Shown here piece after piece: positions 6,601 through 14,914 of a stretch of DNA of 15,108 nt; the first letter of the stretch is position 1; each line of letters starts with the position of its first letter. Made by a program: the position numbers and the translations under genes. The stretch is from Hemicentrotus pulcherrimus (Eukaryota; Echinodermata; Echinoidea; Camarodonta; Strongylocentrotidae), in contig BEXV01004895.1 of the NCBI GenBank assembly GCA_003118195.1, positions 1-15,108 of the forward strand. The letters are read 5' to 3'. A model generated the notes under the pieces. The model was not told the DNA's origin and did not search any database. It was given only the letters and a program-made list of their open reading frames with translations.

Positions 6601-9309
6601 GTATCACCATCAACGCGGATCAGTCGATGACTTGCACATGTCGTGTCAATATGAAGACGATAAATGATTATTATCTAATTTAATTTAATTTTAATGTATT
6701 TTCTATTTAAATTGAAAATTCCATTCACATTTTTCTTGTAAATGATCAAGGATAGTTCTTGAATGATCAGTTATTTCATTAGGATACCAATTAATTTGTA
6801 TTTTACCTGTTTATATACTTGTGTATTACCAAACAGGGGCTCATCGAAGACCACCAAATTGGTGATACATGTATGTGCCAACCTGTATAAACATCAGAAA
6901 TAAATCTATAAATAGATAAATTATTCTTTACTTGAATCATGTACAAGTTTTAAAGACAAAGGTCTTTGTTATTTTGAAATGAAAGATGAAATGATCACAC
7001 ATAATATGTGTATGAATATTGCAATATCAAAGAATCTCATTTAGTACTAGCCCCTTTACTATGTCTTGAGATTTAAATGGGGAGTTAAATTGAAGAATTG
7101 GGTGCATGTACATGAGTTGTATATATCTATGTTCATTCTAGATAACATAATTTTATACTTTACCATTGGTATTCATTTTTTGTTTGACAGATGTAATTTA
7201 CCAGATCTGAAAGGATTTGAGATGGACGTTGGCAGGAAATCAAACCTTACTACAATAAACACAGTCTCAATCATTGCTAAAAGGTCAGTAAATAACAATT
7301 GATTATATTATCTTTAAGTGAATTAAGTGACAAGGCTTCTAAAAACTTTCAGATTGGTAAACAAACTTAACAGTAAATATCCTCTTTTGATAGATTCGAA
7401 ATTAGGTACTTTCAAGTAGGTATTACCTTTCAATAACTTACAGCACTCCATTTTGTGTCAATAGGGTATCTATTCAGATCTGCAATATTATCAGATATTA
7501 ACTATCATATATGGAGTATTCGTGTTTGATAATCACATTACAAGAATACAACAGTTATACCATATTTTGGGTTACACATGTATTTGAACTTAAACTTAAT
7601 TACTAACATAACGTCATATTGCGAATCAATAAATACTGATGCAAAATCATGAAATATGTGGGGAAATACCTGATTTTTAGTAAGTTTTATATGACCTTGT
7701 GTATATCATATTTTCTTCACTTTTCCATAGGTACAATTTTATGCAGACGATGAGTGACAGTAAGAAGTTCATCCGAAAGTTGCAAGGTTTCCAAGGTTAC
7801 CTGTGGATGCCCTTATTTGGACTCAAATCAGGACTCTCGTACAGTATGAGGGTAGCGAGACTCCTCCACAAGTCCGGGGACATTCCAAACCTGAAGCTGA
7901 TTATCAGCAATCCAGAGCATTTTGCTGCAATCCAAGATTTTTGGAGGACAAAGTTTCTCAGTACCAGAATTAGTACAGGTTTGTGGTTTCATAGTCAATA
8001 TAGTTATCATTGAATATCTATCGGTCAAAAGGATTTGACAGTCTGGAACATTATTAAGTTGGAAGAAAAGGAATGAGTTAGTAAGTGCTAGATTAAAGGG
8101 AGATGAATCACAAATTGATATCATTTATATCATTAAATGATGCAATGTAGTTAGATAAGCTCAAAACAAAATCACAAGACCTCCTTTAATTGATATCCAT
8201 CCTCATAATGTTAGACTTTGCATCATTGTGCAGTGCTCGTAGGGCAGCTGAGAGATAATACTGCTGAAATTCTTCCCCTTTTATCCTTCATTCCTGAATT
8301 TGTATGGTTAATACCATGGATTACAGTAGGTGATTTATTTTTGCTTTATTGTCATGTAATTGTCCATAATATACATCCTTTTTGTCTATGTCTGACGTTT
8401 TTGCCCATATTCTAGTAAATGTTAAACTCTTGCTAGGTTTATTCATTTGTTCAAAATTAGGTTAACAGAGGAAGTTAGTCTGCGATGTTTTTCCTTTGTT
8501 ACACTTGATCTTAGCCCCAGCCCCAACCGAAATCTGAGAATACAGGCCCAAGTCTTTCAAATTTTGAATGAAATTTGATTACTAAGATTTGATACAGCTT
8601 AAAGGCCCTAGCTAATGAAAATACAACTTTATATAAATGGAAAGCTAAATGAATGATACTAATATAAAGGAATACAAAATGTATTCCCTTTCAGTGTTGC
8701 ACAAAGGCAAATTAAAGCCCCATCCAAATTACAGGTCAACAGGGGTAAACTTTGCTGCAGTTACAGTGATGACATAATATGTCTTAATTGTAATAAATGC
8801 AAAGTCATTGTGAAAATGCGTACTCCACATAAGATGATATCATCAAGTATATAGATAGTTTTTAGGTAGACAACTTCTGATTTTCAAAGATTTAGATTAC
8901 AAGTCCTCAGAGAGCTGTTACTCATCTAACCGACACTGAAATAGAATAGAATTGATATTATTGTAATCTATGGCTTATAAGCTTTCTGATATATCCTTCA
9001 TCTATTTCATTACTCACTTCAGACAGGGTCTTAAATAGAACTCTATGACTGAGAGTCACCATTAATAGTGAGTTTATCTGTCTTGCAGGTCTGTAAGTGG
9101 TCACTCTGGCTCTCTCCCTCTGTGACGAGACAAACCTGTATGGCTTCTGGCCTTTCTCCAGGGATTTGAACCTGCGGCCTTTAAAATACCACTACTACGA
9201 CGACCTTGATGGGCCTCTCTCTGTTCACAGCTTCAAGGAGGAGTTCAACACCATGCTTAAAATGCACAAAGATGGCCTGTTAAGAATGCACTTAGACCAG
9301 TGCACTTGA
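3464..9309 (+). CDS. ST8SIA-like: Alpha-2,8-sialyltransferase (ST8Sia family, GT29), seven exons, one in-frame stop
   Basis: The coding join is 3464-3612, 4287-4568, 5140-5284, 6475-6587, 7191-7283, 7731-7978, 9089-9309, with matching phases at all six junctions and 416 codons before the final TGA. The family transfers sialic acid from CMP-sialic acid to the 8-position of a terminal sialic acid on gangliosides or glycoproteins in the Golgi lumen. Visible parts: a basic N-tail and signal anchor (residues 9-23); a stem with sequons at N61, N79, N116, N162 and N181; motif L (about 203-250, with C204, C218, VVGGSGIL, RCNLP, DVGRKSNLTT and sequon N248); motif S (about 340-362, STGL then VTLALSLCDE, C355); motif III (H378-Y-Y-D); motif VS (H390 four residues before E395); and C415 two residues from the end. 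By analogy with family structures, C204-C355 and C218-C415 should form disulfides. Length fits the family (about 340-410). Codon 346 is TAA, so the product may be truncated or the gene inactive. The RCNLP segment suggests the ST8Sia I/V/VI side of the family, but the subtype is uncertain. Confidence 0.9.
3613..4286 (+). other. ST8Sia intron 1
   Basis: Starts GTATTT and ends tgacag. Its acceptor pyrimidine tract is a (TTTC)n microsatellite at 4252-4279. No other element recognised. Confidence 0.85.
4252..4279 (+). repeat. (TTTC)n microsatellite serving as the intron 1 polypyrimidine tract
   Basis: About five TTTC units run directly into tttttgtgacag and exon 2, so repeat length sets the length of the 3' splice-site tract. 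Confidence 0.8.
4287..4568 (+). CDS. ST8SIA-like: ST8Sia exon 2: luminal stem region
   Basis: The exon begins after a (TTTC)n pyrimidine tract and tgacag, and ends at AG|GTGAG (phase 2 in and out). It encodes residues 50-144. The first half is polar and low in conserved content (sequons NHT at 61 and NGS at 79), typical of a stem. The second half, with W88, the DDPKVIDPEVE stretch, W111, sequon NHS at 116, and W133, approaches the catalytic domain. The frame is open throughout. No catalytic motif lies here; the exon is assigned by exact phase match to exons 1 and 3. Confidence 0.85.
4569..5139 (+). other. ST8Sia intron 2
   Basis: Starts GTGAG and ends attgcag. Most of its first half is the LINE-like fragment described separately; the rest is AT-rich with nothing recognised. 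Confidence 0.85.
4573..4810 (-). mobile_element. Probable 3' end of a non-LTR retrotransposon, minus strand
   Basis: Read on the minus strand, this ends in AAATTTCAATTCAATCTCA (about 4575-4593), a simple-repeat tail of the kind that closes many invertebrate LINEs. Before the tail sits a nested hairpin: GGTGCAT (4709-4715) with ATGCACC (4746-4752), and inside it AAGCC (4722-4726) with GGCTT (4732-4736). A terminal RNA stem recognised by the reverse transcriptase is known in LINE/SINE 3' ends. No coding part is present, and the family is not identified. Confidence 0.4.
5140..5284 (+). CDS. ST8SIA-like: ST8Sia exon 3: pre-motif L region
   Basis: The exon runs from acceptor catcattgcag to donor CCCAAG|GTAAGG. 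Its first G completes Arg144, and it ends in phase 0 after Lys192. Residues 145-192 include QQLEEYK, sequons NNT (162) and NIT (181), and the segment EIFDFLPK. A 'phenylalanine/leucine-rich, then LPK' segment just ahead of the 'SPF...CxVVGxxGIL' block is characteristic of ST8Sia proteins. Confidence 0.9.
5999..6028 (+). other. Candidate in-frame microexon in intron 3
   Basis: Acceptor ttttctcttgcattcag precedes 5999, and GGAG|GTAAGG follows 6028. The 30 bases are phase 0 at both ends, as intron 3 requires, and open (FRPMNQLRME). Inclusion would insert ten residues between Lys192 and the SPF block before motif L. The known family arrangement lacks this insert, so it would be an alternative exon if real. 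Confidence 0.3.
6230..6363 (-). mobile_element. tRNA-derived SINE, minus strand
   Basis: The minus strand carries a pol III box A, TGGCTCAGTGG (6341-6351), and a box B-like GGTTCAAGACC (6298-6308), 32 bases apart and preceded by GGAAGCATGG. The spacing and the long arm between the boxes resemble a tRNA with a variable arm, degraded enough that it is unlikely to be a functional tRNA. The boundary on the body side (low coordinates) is approximate. Confidence 0.65.
6475..6587 (+). CDS. ST8SIA-like: ST8Sia exon 4: first half of sialylmotif L
   Basis: Phase 0 in (acceptor taacatgcag), phase 2 out (TTCAG|GTAATC). It encodes residues 193-229. The SPF block leads into PKCSVVGGSGILVNSKCGEG, IDGADFIF. 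This is the start of sialylmotif L, which binds CMP-sialic acid. C204 and C218 are the two motif L cysteines expected to bond with C355 and C415. Confidence 0.93.
6588..7190 (+). other. ST8Sia intron 4, splitting motif L
   Basis: Starts GTAATC and ends tttgacag. AT-rich; no repeat family or conserved element recognised. Confidence 0.85.
7191..7283 (+). CDS. ST8SIA-like: ST8Sia exon 5: second half of sialylmotif L
   Basis: A 93-base exon, phase 2 in (tttgacag) and phase 2 out (AAAAG|GTCAGT). Residues 230-260 read RCNLPDL, then DVGRKSNLTTINTVSII. This continues motif L from exon 4: the R at the junction is built from AG of exon 4 and A of exon 5. Sequon NLT (248) matches a site common in the family. 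Confidence 0.93.
7284..7730 (+). other. ST8Sia intron 5
   Basis: Starts GTCAGT and ends ttccatag. AT-rich; nothing recognised. Confidence 0.85.
7731..7978 (+). CDS. ST8SIA-like: ST8Sia exon 6: central catalytic domain and start of sialylmotif S
   Basis: The exon runs from acceptor cttttccatag to donor ACAG|GTTTGT, phase 2 in and phase 1 out. Residues 261-343 include the WMPLF strand (286-290), the KLIISNPEHF segment and FW (331-332), then RIST, the start of sialylmotif S, which contacts donor and acceptor. The next glycine (344) is split across the intron. Two other GT dinucleotides nearby (7983, 7986) are in the wrong phase for exon 7. Confidence 0.92.
7979..9088 (+). other. ST8Sia intron 6, splitting motif S
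   Basis: Starts GTTTGT and ends cttgcag. It holds a phase 1-1 exon-like block at 8234-8329, described separately. The rest is AT-rich with no recognised element. Confidence 0.85.
8234..8329 (+). other. Weak candidate cassette exon in intron 6
   Basis: Bounded by tgtgcag and GTAG|GTGATT. It is 96 bases, phase 1 at both ends and open, encoding a hydrophobic segment (LPLLSFIPEFVWLIPWIT). It would fit the flanking exons but splits motif S and does not remove the downstream stop. The acceptor tract is poor. No homology recognised. Confidence 0.15.
9089..9309 (+). CDS. ST8SIA-like: ST8Sia exon 7: rest of motif S, motif III, motif VS and C-terminus; in-frame TAA at its third codon
   Basis: The acceptor ctgtcttgcag ends at 9088. 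Joined in phase 1 to exon 6, the exon reads GL, stop (TAA 9094-9096), then VVTLALSLCDE, TNLYGFWPF, motif III YHYYD (377-381), motif VS H390..E395, HKDGLLRM and C415, with TGA at 9307-9309. The protein aligns column for column with family members through the stop, which occupies the residue after STGL (usually hydrophobic). A single-base change could turn a leucine codon into TAA; that origin is inference. The coding part downstream of the stop shows no further damage. Confidence 0.88.
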
Positions 9310-10050
9310 AGCAATTAGGACGTTGATTCAGTCGTGCCCTGGGTGTTCACTCACTATCAAGTTGTTGTGTACCTTGCAGAAGGCCAGGAATGCAAAGTTT
9401 GGACAAGCTTTCTTCTTTCTTTTTTTCCCTTGGTATTATAACAAAAAATTGTAAGGATAGAGAAATAGTGTATGGGCAGAAACTATCTCTTTTGCTAACG
9501 CAGGCAATGTTATGACTAATAGACAAAGTGAAGAAAACAAAGTTAGAAGCTTTGAATTACATTTTGTTTATGTATTGTCACAAGTTTCTGCTTGGCCCAC
9601 ACACAATCATAACGATTGTTTCAAATCCACAGAAAAGGATTTTTTCCAGAGTTTTCCGCATCTATTTAGCAGTCCGTGATTGTCCAGAATTAGAATACTT
9701 TAAAACAAATTTTTTAAACAAGATCTGCGATATCCATCAGTTAGGGGTGTTTTTGAAAACCAATACAGACAGTCCACGAAATACAACTTTAGAGGTGTTT
9801 TGAGAAAGCAAAAAAGCAGATCCTTGACTGTCACATGAGCTCAGGTTCTTTGATAATAATCCTCTGGAAAGAAGAGGTTTAACAATCCATTTTTTTTTTT
9901 TTTTTGTGCCCATGTAAGATAGGAAGGTTGATTGCATAAAATTCCCCTTGTTTTCTTCAAAATAATTGTTAACTTTGAAATCCTGGAACAGTCATGTGAA
10001 TCATAATCTACAGTTAACAATTAAATTATTCTCCCCCAGACCAAGTTTTG
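9310..10050 (+). other. Probable 3'UTR of the ST8Sia gene
   Basis: AT-rich sequence after the stop codon with no recognisable coding content. It includes a run of 16 T at 9890-9905. A variant polyadenylation hexamer ATTAAA lies at 10020-10025, followed by T/G-rich sequence (gttttgtagttt, near 10043), and is the nearest plausible cleavage signal. The true end cannot be set from sequence alone. Confidence 0.35.
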
Positions 10051-10215
10051 TAGTTTCAGAAGTATGTGAAAAATTGATCTGCCCTGAATGTTTCTTGAGA
10101 ATGTGACATACTAATGCATGCATCTAACAGTCTACAACAAAAAATACCTTATTCAACTAGACCACTAGTCTACCTTTCATTCCTGAGTTACAGGACATTT
10201 GTTCAGTTCACTATA

Positions 10216-10551
10216 CAGTGCGTCCCAGAAAAAACAAAATCGAGAATTATAGATGTTTTATCATAACATAGTCACATTTATAATTAATAAATGACAGGGC
10301 CGAAACTCAGCTTTCTAGAAATGTGATTTTCTCTTTGAAATTCAGATACCGTCCGCCAAATGACTTTTTGGTTTCCTCTCTTCAAATTCATTTCAATCAC
10401 TCAGGCGTGAAATATGCATCATATGAGTTGCATCAAATGAAAGAGGAGGATCTAAGCTTTCCAAATATGTGTCATTTATTAGTTATAATTGTGATTAAGT
10501 TATGATAAAACATTGATAATTCTCGGTTTCGTTTTTTTCTGGGACGCACTG
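10216..10551. mobile_element. Mariner/Tc1-like MITE with about 55-base terminal inverted repeats
   Basis: The left end begins CAGTGCGTCCCAGAAAAAAC. The right end, reverse-complemented, begins with the same CAGTGCGTCCCAGAAAAAA and continues to match through GAGAATTAT, TGTTTTATCATAAC. TA precedes the left end (10214-10215), and AA follows the right end, compatible with a TA target duplication with one change. The 336-base element has no transposase. CAGT termini and TA targets suggest Tc1/mariner, by inference. Confidence 0.75.
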
Positions 10552-10775
10552 AACTTTGGAAGTGAATATATTGGAAACTTGTTAATGTAACTGTGTTGTC
10601 TTATTTATCAAAATGAAATTTACTAGGGGTATGAATAATTTAGTTGTTAACTGTATTTACCAAGTGAACACCCCAGGCTTCAGTCCTGCCCTGAGGCAAC
10701 TGTCTCAGGTAACATTCTTTAGGTGCCTTACAGGAAGTTGGTGCTGAGTAGTGGCCTGGAATGGCTCGTTGTTTG

Positions 10776-11290
10776 TCAAAATGCTTTGATCAGCTGCAAT
10801 GAAACGATGTCTAACTGTGGAATCGAAGTGTGCAGACATTACTTATAGATGTACCTCCTAGTTTGCTGTTTTTGGAGTCCTAAGAATACAACCTGCTTCA
10901 CCACTTAGGTGCTGTGTGTACCTGTGGCTAACCCAGCCCAACCATTTTTGTTTTGAATAAAGTAATAATAATTTTTTACCATGAAGGAGGATATACATGT
11001 ATTGACATTTTCTATGACAGAAAGATGTTGATTTGGAGTAAAACAAAGTTTCCCAACCAGGACAGTACTTCCAGGTTATATTTGGATAGTTTTTTGTCCT
11101 ATTTAGGATCAAAACATTGTCAACACGCTTTAATGTACTGCAATAACATGATATATACTGGTAGGTCTCAAGTGCGACATTACTTGTAGATGTACTTCCT
11201 AATTTTCTGCTATTGGTGTCCTAAGAATACAGCCTGCGTCTCTGCTTTGGTGCTTTGTGTACCTGTGGCTAACCCAGCCCAACTATTTTA
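10776..11290. repeat. Degenerate tandem repeat, period about 340 bases
   Basis: Segment A at about 10826-10949 recurs at about 11169-11290. Both contain TAGATGTAC, TCCTAAGAATACA and TGTACCTGTGGCTAACCCAG. Segment B at 10971-11120 sits between them and recurs at 12471-12618. A B-like tail (TCAAAATGCTTTGAT, 10776-10790, identical at 12602-12616) precedes the first A. The order tail-A-B-A fits a tandem array of a few diverged units. No coding meaning seen. Confidence 0.65.
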
Positions 11291-11321
11291 TTGCCGACTG
11301 AATAATGTATTTTGGGCTGGG
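11273..11321. repeat. 10-base perfect hairpin at the end of the second A unit
   Basis: CCCAGCCCAA (11273-11282) pairs with TTGGGCTGGG (11312-11321) across a 29-base loop. It occurs where the second repeat unit loses similarity to the first, so it may mark a rearrangement junction. Confidence 0.5.
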
Positions 11322-12470
11322 ATTGTCCATTGTTATCTCTCTGAAGCACACAAGCAGATATCCTCTACTTGCAGTTCATTGGACATTGAAAACTGTGTCA
11401 ACACTTGAATTGCTTTCTGTGCCTATCTGTACGGTTGCTTGTTTGCCAACTGTGCAGATGGGCACAGAACACAAGGCACCAATTATTGATCAAATTTTTC
11501 AGCAATCAACCTTGTATCCTTCTCCACTTATTTCCATACAATTTTCATAAATTTCACTTATCCATTTTAATTCAAATTTTAGAAGTACAATATCTTACTG
11601 CTAAGAGAGATAATCTGAAATAATTCAAACATTAATGGAGAAGAAAAGAGAAAGAGGAGGAATCTTGTAAGATGGCTTCTTTTTAACCTTTAATTACTGT
11701 TTTTTGTGCCAAAATAGAATGATTGAAATAATCATACTTTGATTCTTGTTTCATGTGGATGCTTTATAAAAAAGTTTTATCATAGAAACTGTAACAGTAA
11801 TTGTACATTTTGTATACTATTTTTGCAGGTTCACCTGGACCTATATTGAGATCAGTGATTTATTAAACTCATGTTATTTTCTATTTTTTTCTATTTTGGT
11901 TTTCAGTGTTGTCATAACCATCAATTATTTGAAAAGGCATATGTGCATGTACCATGTATACATGAAAAACATATGCTTGCTGTCAAGTGAAACATAAATT
12001 TTGAATCCTCTCCTCATTGTTGCAATATGAAAAATGTCACAACTATCTTATTTCAAAGATTGAAATATACAGGCACCATGTATACAAGAAAAATTCCTTG
12101 TAACTTCCCTTCACATTTTGCCATTTTATCATTTTAATCTGCAACTCTTTTTCTTGTGTGTGGTTATCCTGTGATTTTGCATCTCATAAGTTTTCTACAT
12201 TATTGCAATATTAGAATTTACATAACTATCAATTCGTTTTAAAAATAATAAAATAATTGTGGATTTTGTTAATTGACTAACAATTATGCCTGCCTTTATT
12301 TATGAAGAATAATAGTCATTATAATCAGTACTAATGGATATCCTTTTTCACTTTTTAAGTAAACTTCCATTTCTGTTTTAAATGTACATCTACACATTTT
12401 AACAACTCAATTATATTTGTGACTGAAAACTTTTTGAATAGATTTGTGCCATAAATTTAATTCATTAATC
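11322..12470. other. Gene-free AT-rich DNA between two parts of the tandem repeat
   Basis: No coding region recognised. A short internal similarity links TTGCAATAT...AACTATC near 12021-12045 with the same words near 12203-12230, about 185 bases apart. CCATGTATACA also recurs (about 11952 and 12077). These may be remnants of further diverged repeats or of an insertion. Confidence 0.4.
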
Positions 12471-12618
12471 ATTTTTAATCATGGAGGAGGATATATTGAC
12501 TTTTTATACTAAAGATGTTAATTTGGAGTAAAACAAAGTTTCCCGGCTGGTGGGACAGTACTTCCAGATTTGTTTGATTGTTTTTTTTATCCTACTTATG
12601 ATCAAAATGCTTTGATTC
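12471..12618. repeat. Second copy of repeat segment B
   Basis: It shares with 10971-11120 the words GGAGGATATA, AAGATGTT, TTTGGAGTAAAACAAAG, GACAGTACTTCCAG, TCCTA and GATCAAAA, in the same order and orientation. Confidence 0.75.
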
Positions 12619-13089
12619 AACAATTTTATGTGTTCTCCATATATTACTAATACAACTTTTAAAAATACTGAAATTTCATGCATTTAATACCTTTCCACTA
12701 CAGCACAATCCGTATAGCCTTGTTTAAGGTAACATGTCATTTTAGTTTTCTAAATATTTCCTTATTGATACACTGAAATTGAACACGTGCAAATCTATGA
12801 TATCCCGTCCAGTGCTTTTTAGTATCAAGTCTTAACAGTATTTCATTATTTATTATGTTGGTTTTTGTGTACTTGAAATATGTGCCACTTTTTATCTGCA
12901 TTATGAAAAGTAATAAGTTTACTCAGTGGGAATATAGGGAAAATATTGAGAGTCCAATACATCTAGACTCCCCAATCCCCCCCCCCCTACTGTACATCTA
13001 GATTGTTTGATATTTGTGTAAAAGAAAGTATCATAGTTTGCAGGCACGCAATATGCATGGTGGTGACAATGCAGGATTTAAACTCTCTC
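12619..13089. other. AT-rich spacer with a poly-C tract
   Basis: A C-run (about 12977-12987) is flanked by a 10-base direct repeat TACATCTAGA at 12958-12967 and 12993-13002. Nothing else recognised. Confidence 0.4.
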
Positions 13090-13397
13090 GGGGTGTTTCA
13101 CTAAAATAATAAGTCAAACTTAACTCTAAGTTGGACTTAAATTTTATGGAGAGCCATTTGGAGCCTTAAAATAAAATATATTAAAAAGCAAAAGTTCAAG
13201 TATTTTAGACTTTTTATTAATTCCACATCAAAAACATGAAATCTAATTGATAATAGAAAATTTGAATGATTTGAATCAACATTTTATGCCTTATAAAATA
13301 ACTTTTACAAAATATTGTCATAGATGCCACCGGCTTTCCATAATTTTGAAGTCTAACTGAGAGATAAGTTCAACTTGGATCTTTGTGAAACACCCCC
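13090..13397. mobile_element. MITE-like element with 66-base terminal inverted repeats, copy 1
   Basis: The left end starts GGGGTGTTTCAC (13090). The right end closes with GTGAAACACCCCC (13397). The arms 13090-13155 and 13332-13397 match along most of their length with about one single-base gap, including AACTTA, CTCT, AGTT, GACTT, TTATGGA and AGCC. The element is 308 bases and non-coding. No clear target duplication is visible. A second copy starts at 14915. Confidence 0.75.
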
Positions 13398-14576
13398 TTG
13401 GACTGTCCTGGTAGACTGGTTATTATAGGCCCTGTCCTAAATGCAGCTAGCTTCTAGAATGTTTCAATTGACAAAAAAGTCATTGTTTTTTTACCTTTTC
13501 AAAATATAATAACCATCGCTATGAAAGCTTTGCCTAGAGAGAAAAGACTGTGAGGTAGAATCGTGTACCAACCTGTGATGCTGTTACTATATTTGCAAGT
13601 ACTCAACTGCAGCTGTACAAAAGTACAATGTGCCAAACTAAATAGCGCCATATCTTTTGCCTTTTTGAAATACATTACGTAGTCAGAAATTTGCAAGTAT
13701 TTCCTTTGTTTTAACCTGTATAGCATGACACATGTTCATAATGTCACAGTAATGCAGATTTTTAGAAGAAAAAAAATCATGTTGTAGAATAGATAGTCTA
13801 CCTATTATATTAAATTTTAAGCACTCTGAGGTATTGTTTCAAATGATTTATACATTTACATCCGACAATCACGATTTTGTATGAAGCCTTATCAAGAATT
13901 CTTTGCAAGTTTTCCCCATGTCTGTGTGTGTGTACAGGAAGAAATTGTTTTTTCTTTCTTTTTCCATCACTTCTGCAGGACCTAGAACAAATTTTCTTTA
14001 TTAATAAGAACAAAATTGTTAAAGAATATTTAAATATATCTAATGTGAAAGGGAAATCTGATCTCCCATGAAAGTTACTTTGAATGAATGCAGAAAAATC
14101 AGAAAAACAACTTGCTGAAGTTTGAACTTCATGAGGAGAACAATCAGTAAGAAAGTTGTGAATTTTCAAAAGTTCTGATCACTTTATATATTGGACACTT
14201 CATATTAACAAATCGTTAATGTCTTATTTATCAACACTTCCATTTAGCAGATAGCAGCTGTTTAGTTGATGAATATTAACAATTTAACATGTTTATTTAT
14301 ATTCGTATTGAATTCGTGCCATATATTGTAAACTTTCACTAATGAAGAGATTCTTTAATCCGTTTCATTGGATATTTTTCTTCTTAAAATTAACACGTTA
14401 GGATTGTGAAATATGATAGTTGTAAAGAACTTAATCAAAGTGAACAATTTATATGTACCTGTCTTCTTTGAAGCACCACTTCCAATTTAATGAATAAAGA
14501 TTCGTACTAATTAATTCTACAAGGTTTCCCTTTTGAACTTCAGTATAGTTGTGCGCAGTTTAAATGCGAAGGTTTT
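13398..14576. other. Gene-poor DNA between two MITE copies
   Basis: AT-rich. The longest open frame is on the minus strand (13810-14169, 119 codons from an ATG). It matches nothing I recognise and has low-complexity stretches, so I do not call it. AATAAA occurs at 14493-14498 with no gene to attach it to. Confidence 0.4.
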
Positions 14577-14669
14577 AGGAAAAAAGAGAGGAAGCAGAAA
14601 AAGAAGAAGAAGGAAAAGAAGAAGAAGAGAAGGAGAAGCAGAGGAGGAGGAAGGAGAAGAAAAAGAAGA
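14577..14669. repeat. Long polypurine (GA-rich) tract
   Basis: About 93 bases of almost uninterrupted purines on the + strand, mostly AAG, GAA, AGG and GAG units, with only two C interruptions. The open frames across it (Arg/Lys/Glu-rich on +, Ser/Phe-rich on -) come from its composition. Confidence 0.8.
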
Positions 14670-14914
14670 TCGGAACCGGTATCCCACAACTGACAGCGAG
14701 CATGGCCCGGGTGGAGGTTTTTTTCCGGATGCGTAACGAACCAAAGAGAAACCCTAAAACTCCGAGTAATACTGACGTTGATGATAGGAAAAACATATTT
14801 AGTCTTCTATAAATGAAGAATAAATACGAATGATGAGTATTATGTTTAATACAAAGCAAATCTGTTAGGCCAACGCGCACCACCAATGACTGAAATAAAT
14901 AAACAAACACACCT
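14670..14914. other. Short CpG-bearing spacer
   Basis: Follows the purine tract with a GC-richer patch (about 14670-14735, CGGAACCGG, GGCCCGGG, CCGGATGCG), then returns to AT-rich DNA. No gene recognised. Confidence 0.35.

Noticed and set aside
9162..9172. Exact reverse complement of a tRNA B box (GGATTTGAACC) in exon 7
   Set aside because: No A box at the right spacing, and the bases are explained by the coding sequence before motif III.
9528..9803. 91-codon open frame in the 3'UTR
   Set aside because: It starts with GTG, lies downstream of the sialyltransferase stop and resembles no family I know.
12958..13002. 10-base direct repeat flanking a poly-C run, resembling a target duplication
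   Set aside because: Only 25 bases lie between the repeats and there are no terminal structures; more likely slippage or chance.
13810..14169. Longest single open frame on the minus strand (119 codons with ATG)
   Set aside because: No recognised domain, AT-rich composition and no supporting splice or promoter context; likely chance.
14533..14910. Open frames on both strands over the purine tract (Arg/Lys/Glu-rich and Ser/Phe-rich)
   Set aside because: They are produced by the low-complexity tract and lack other support.
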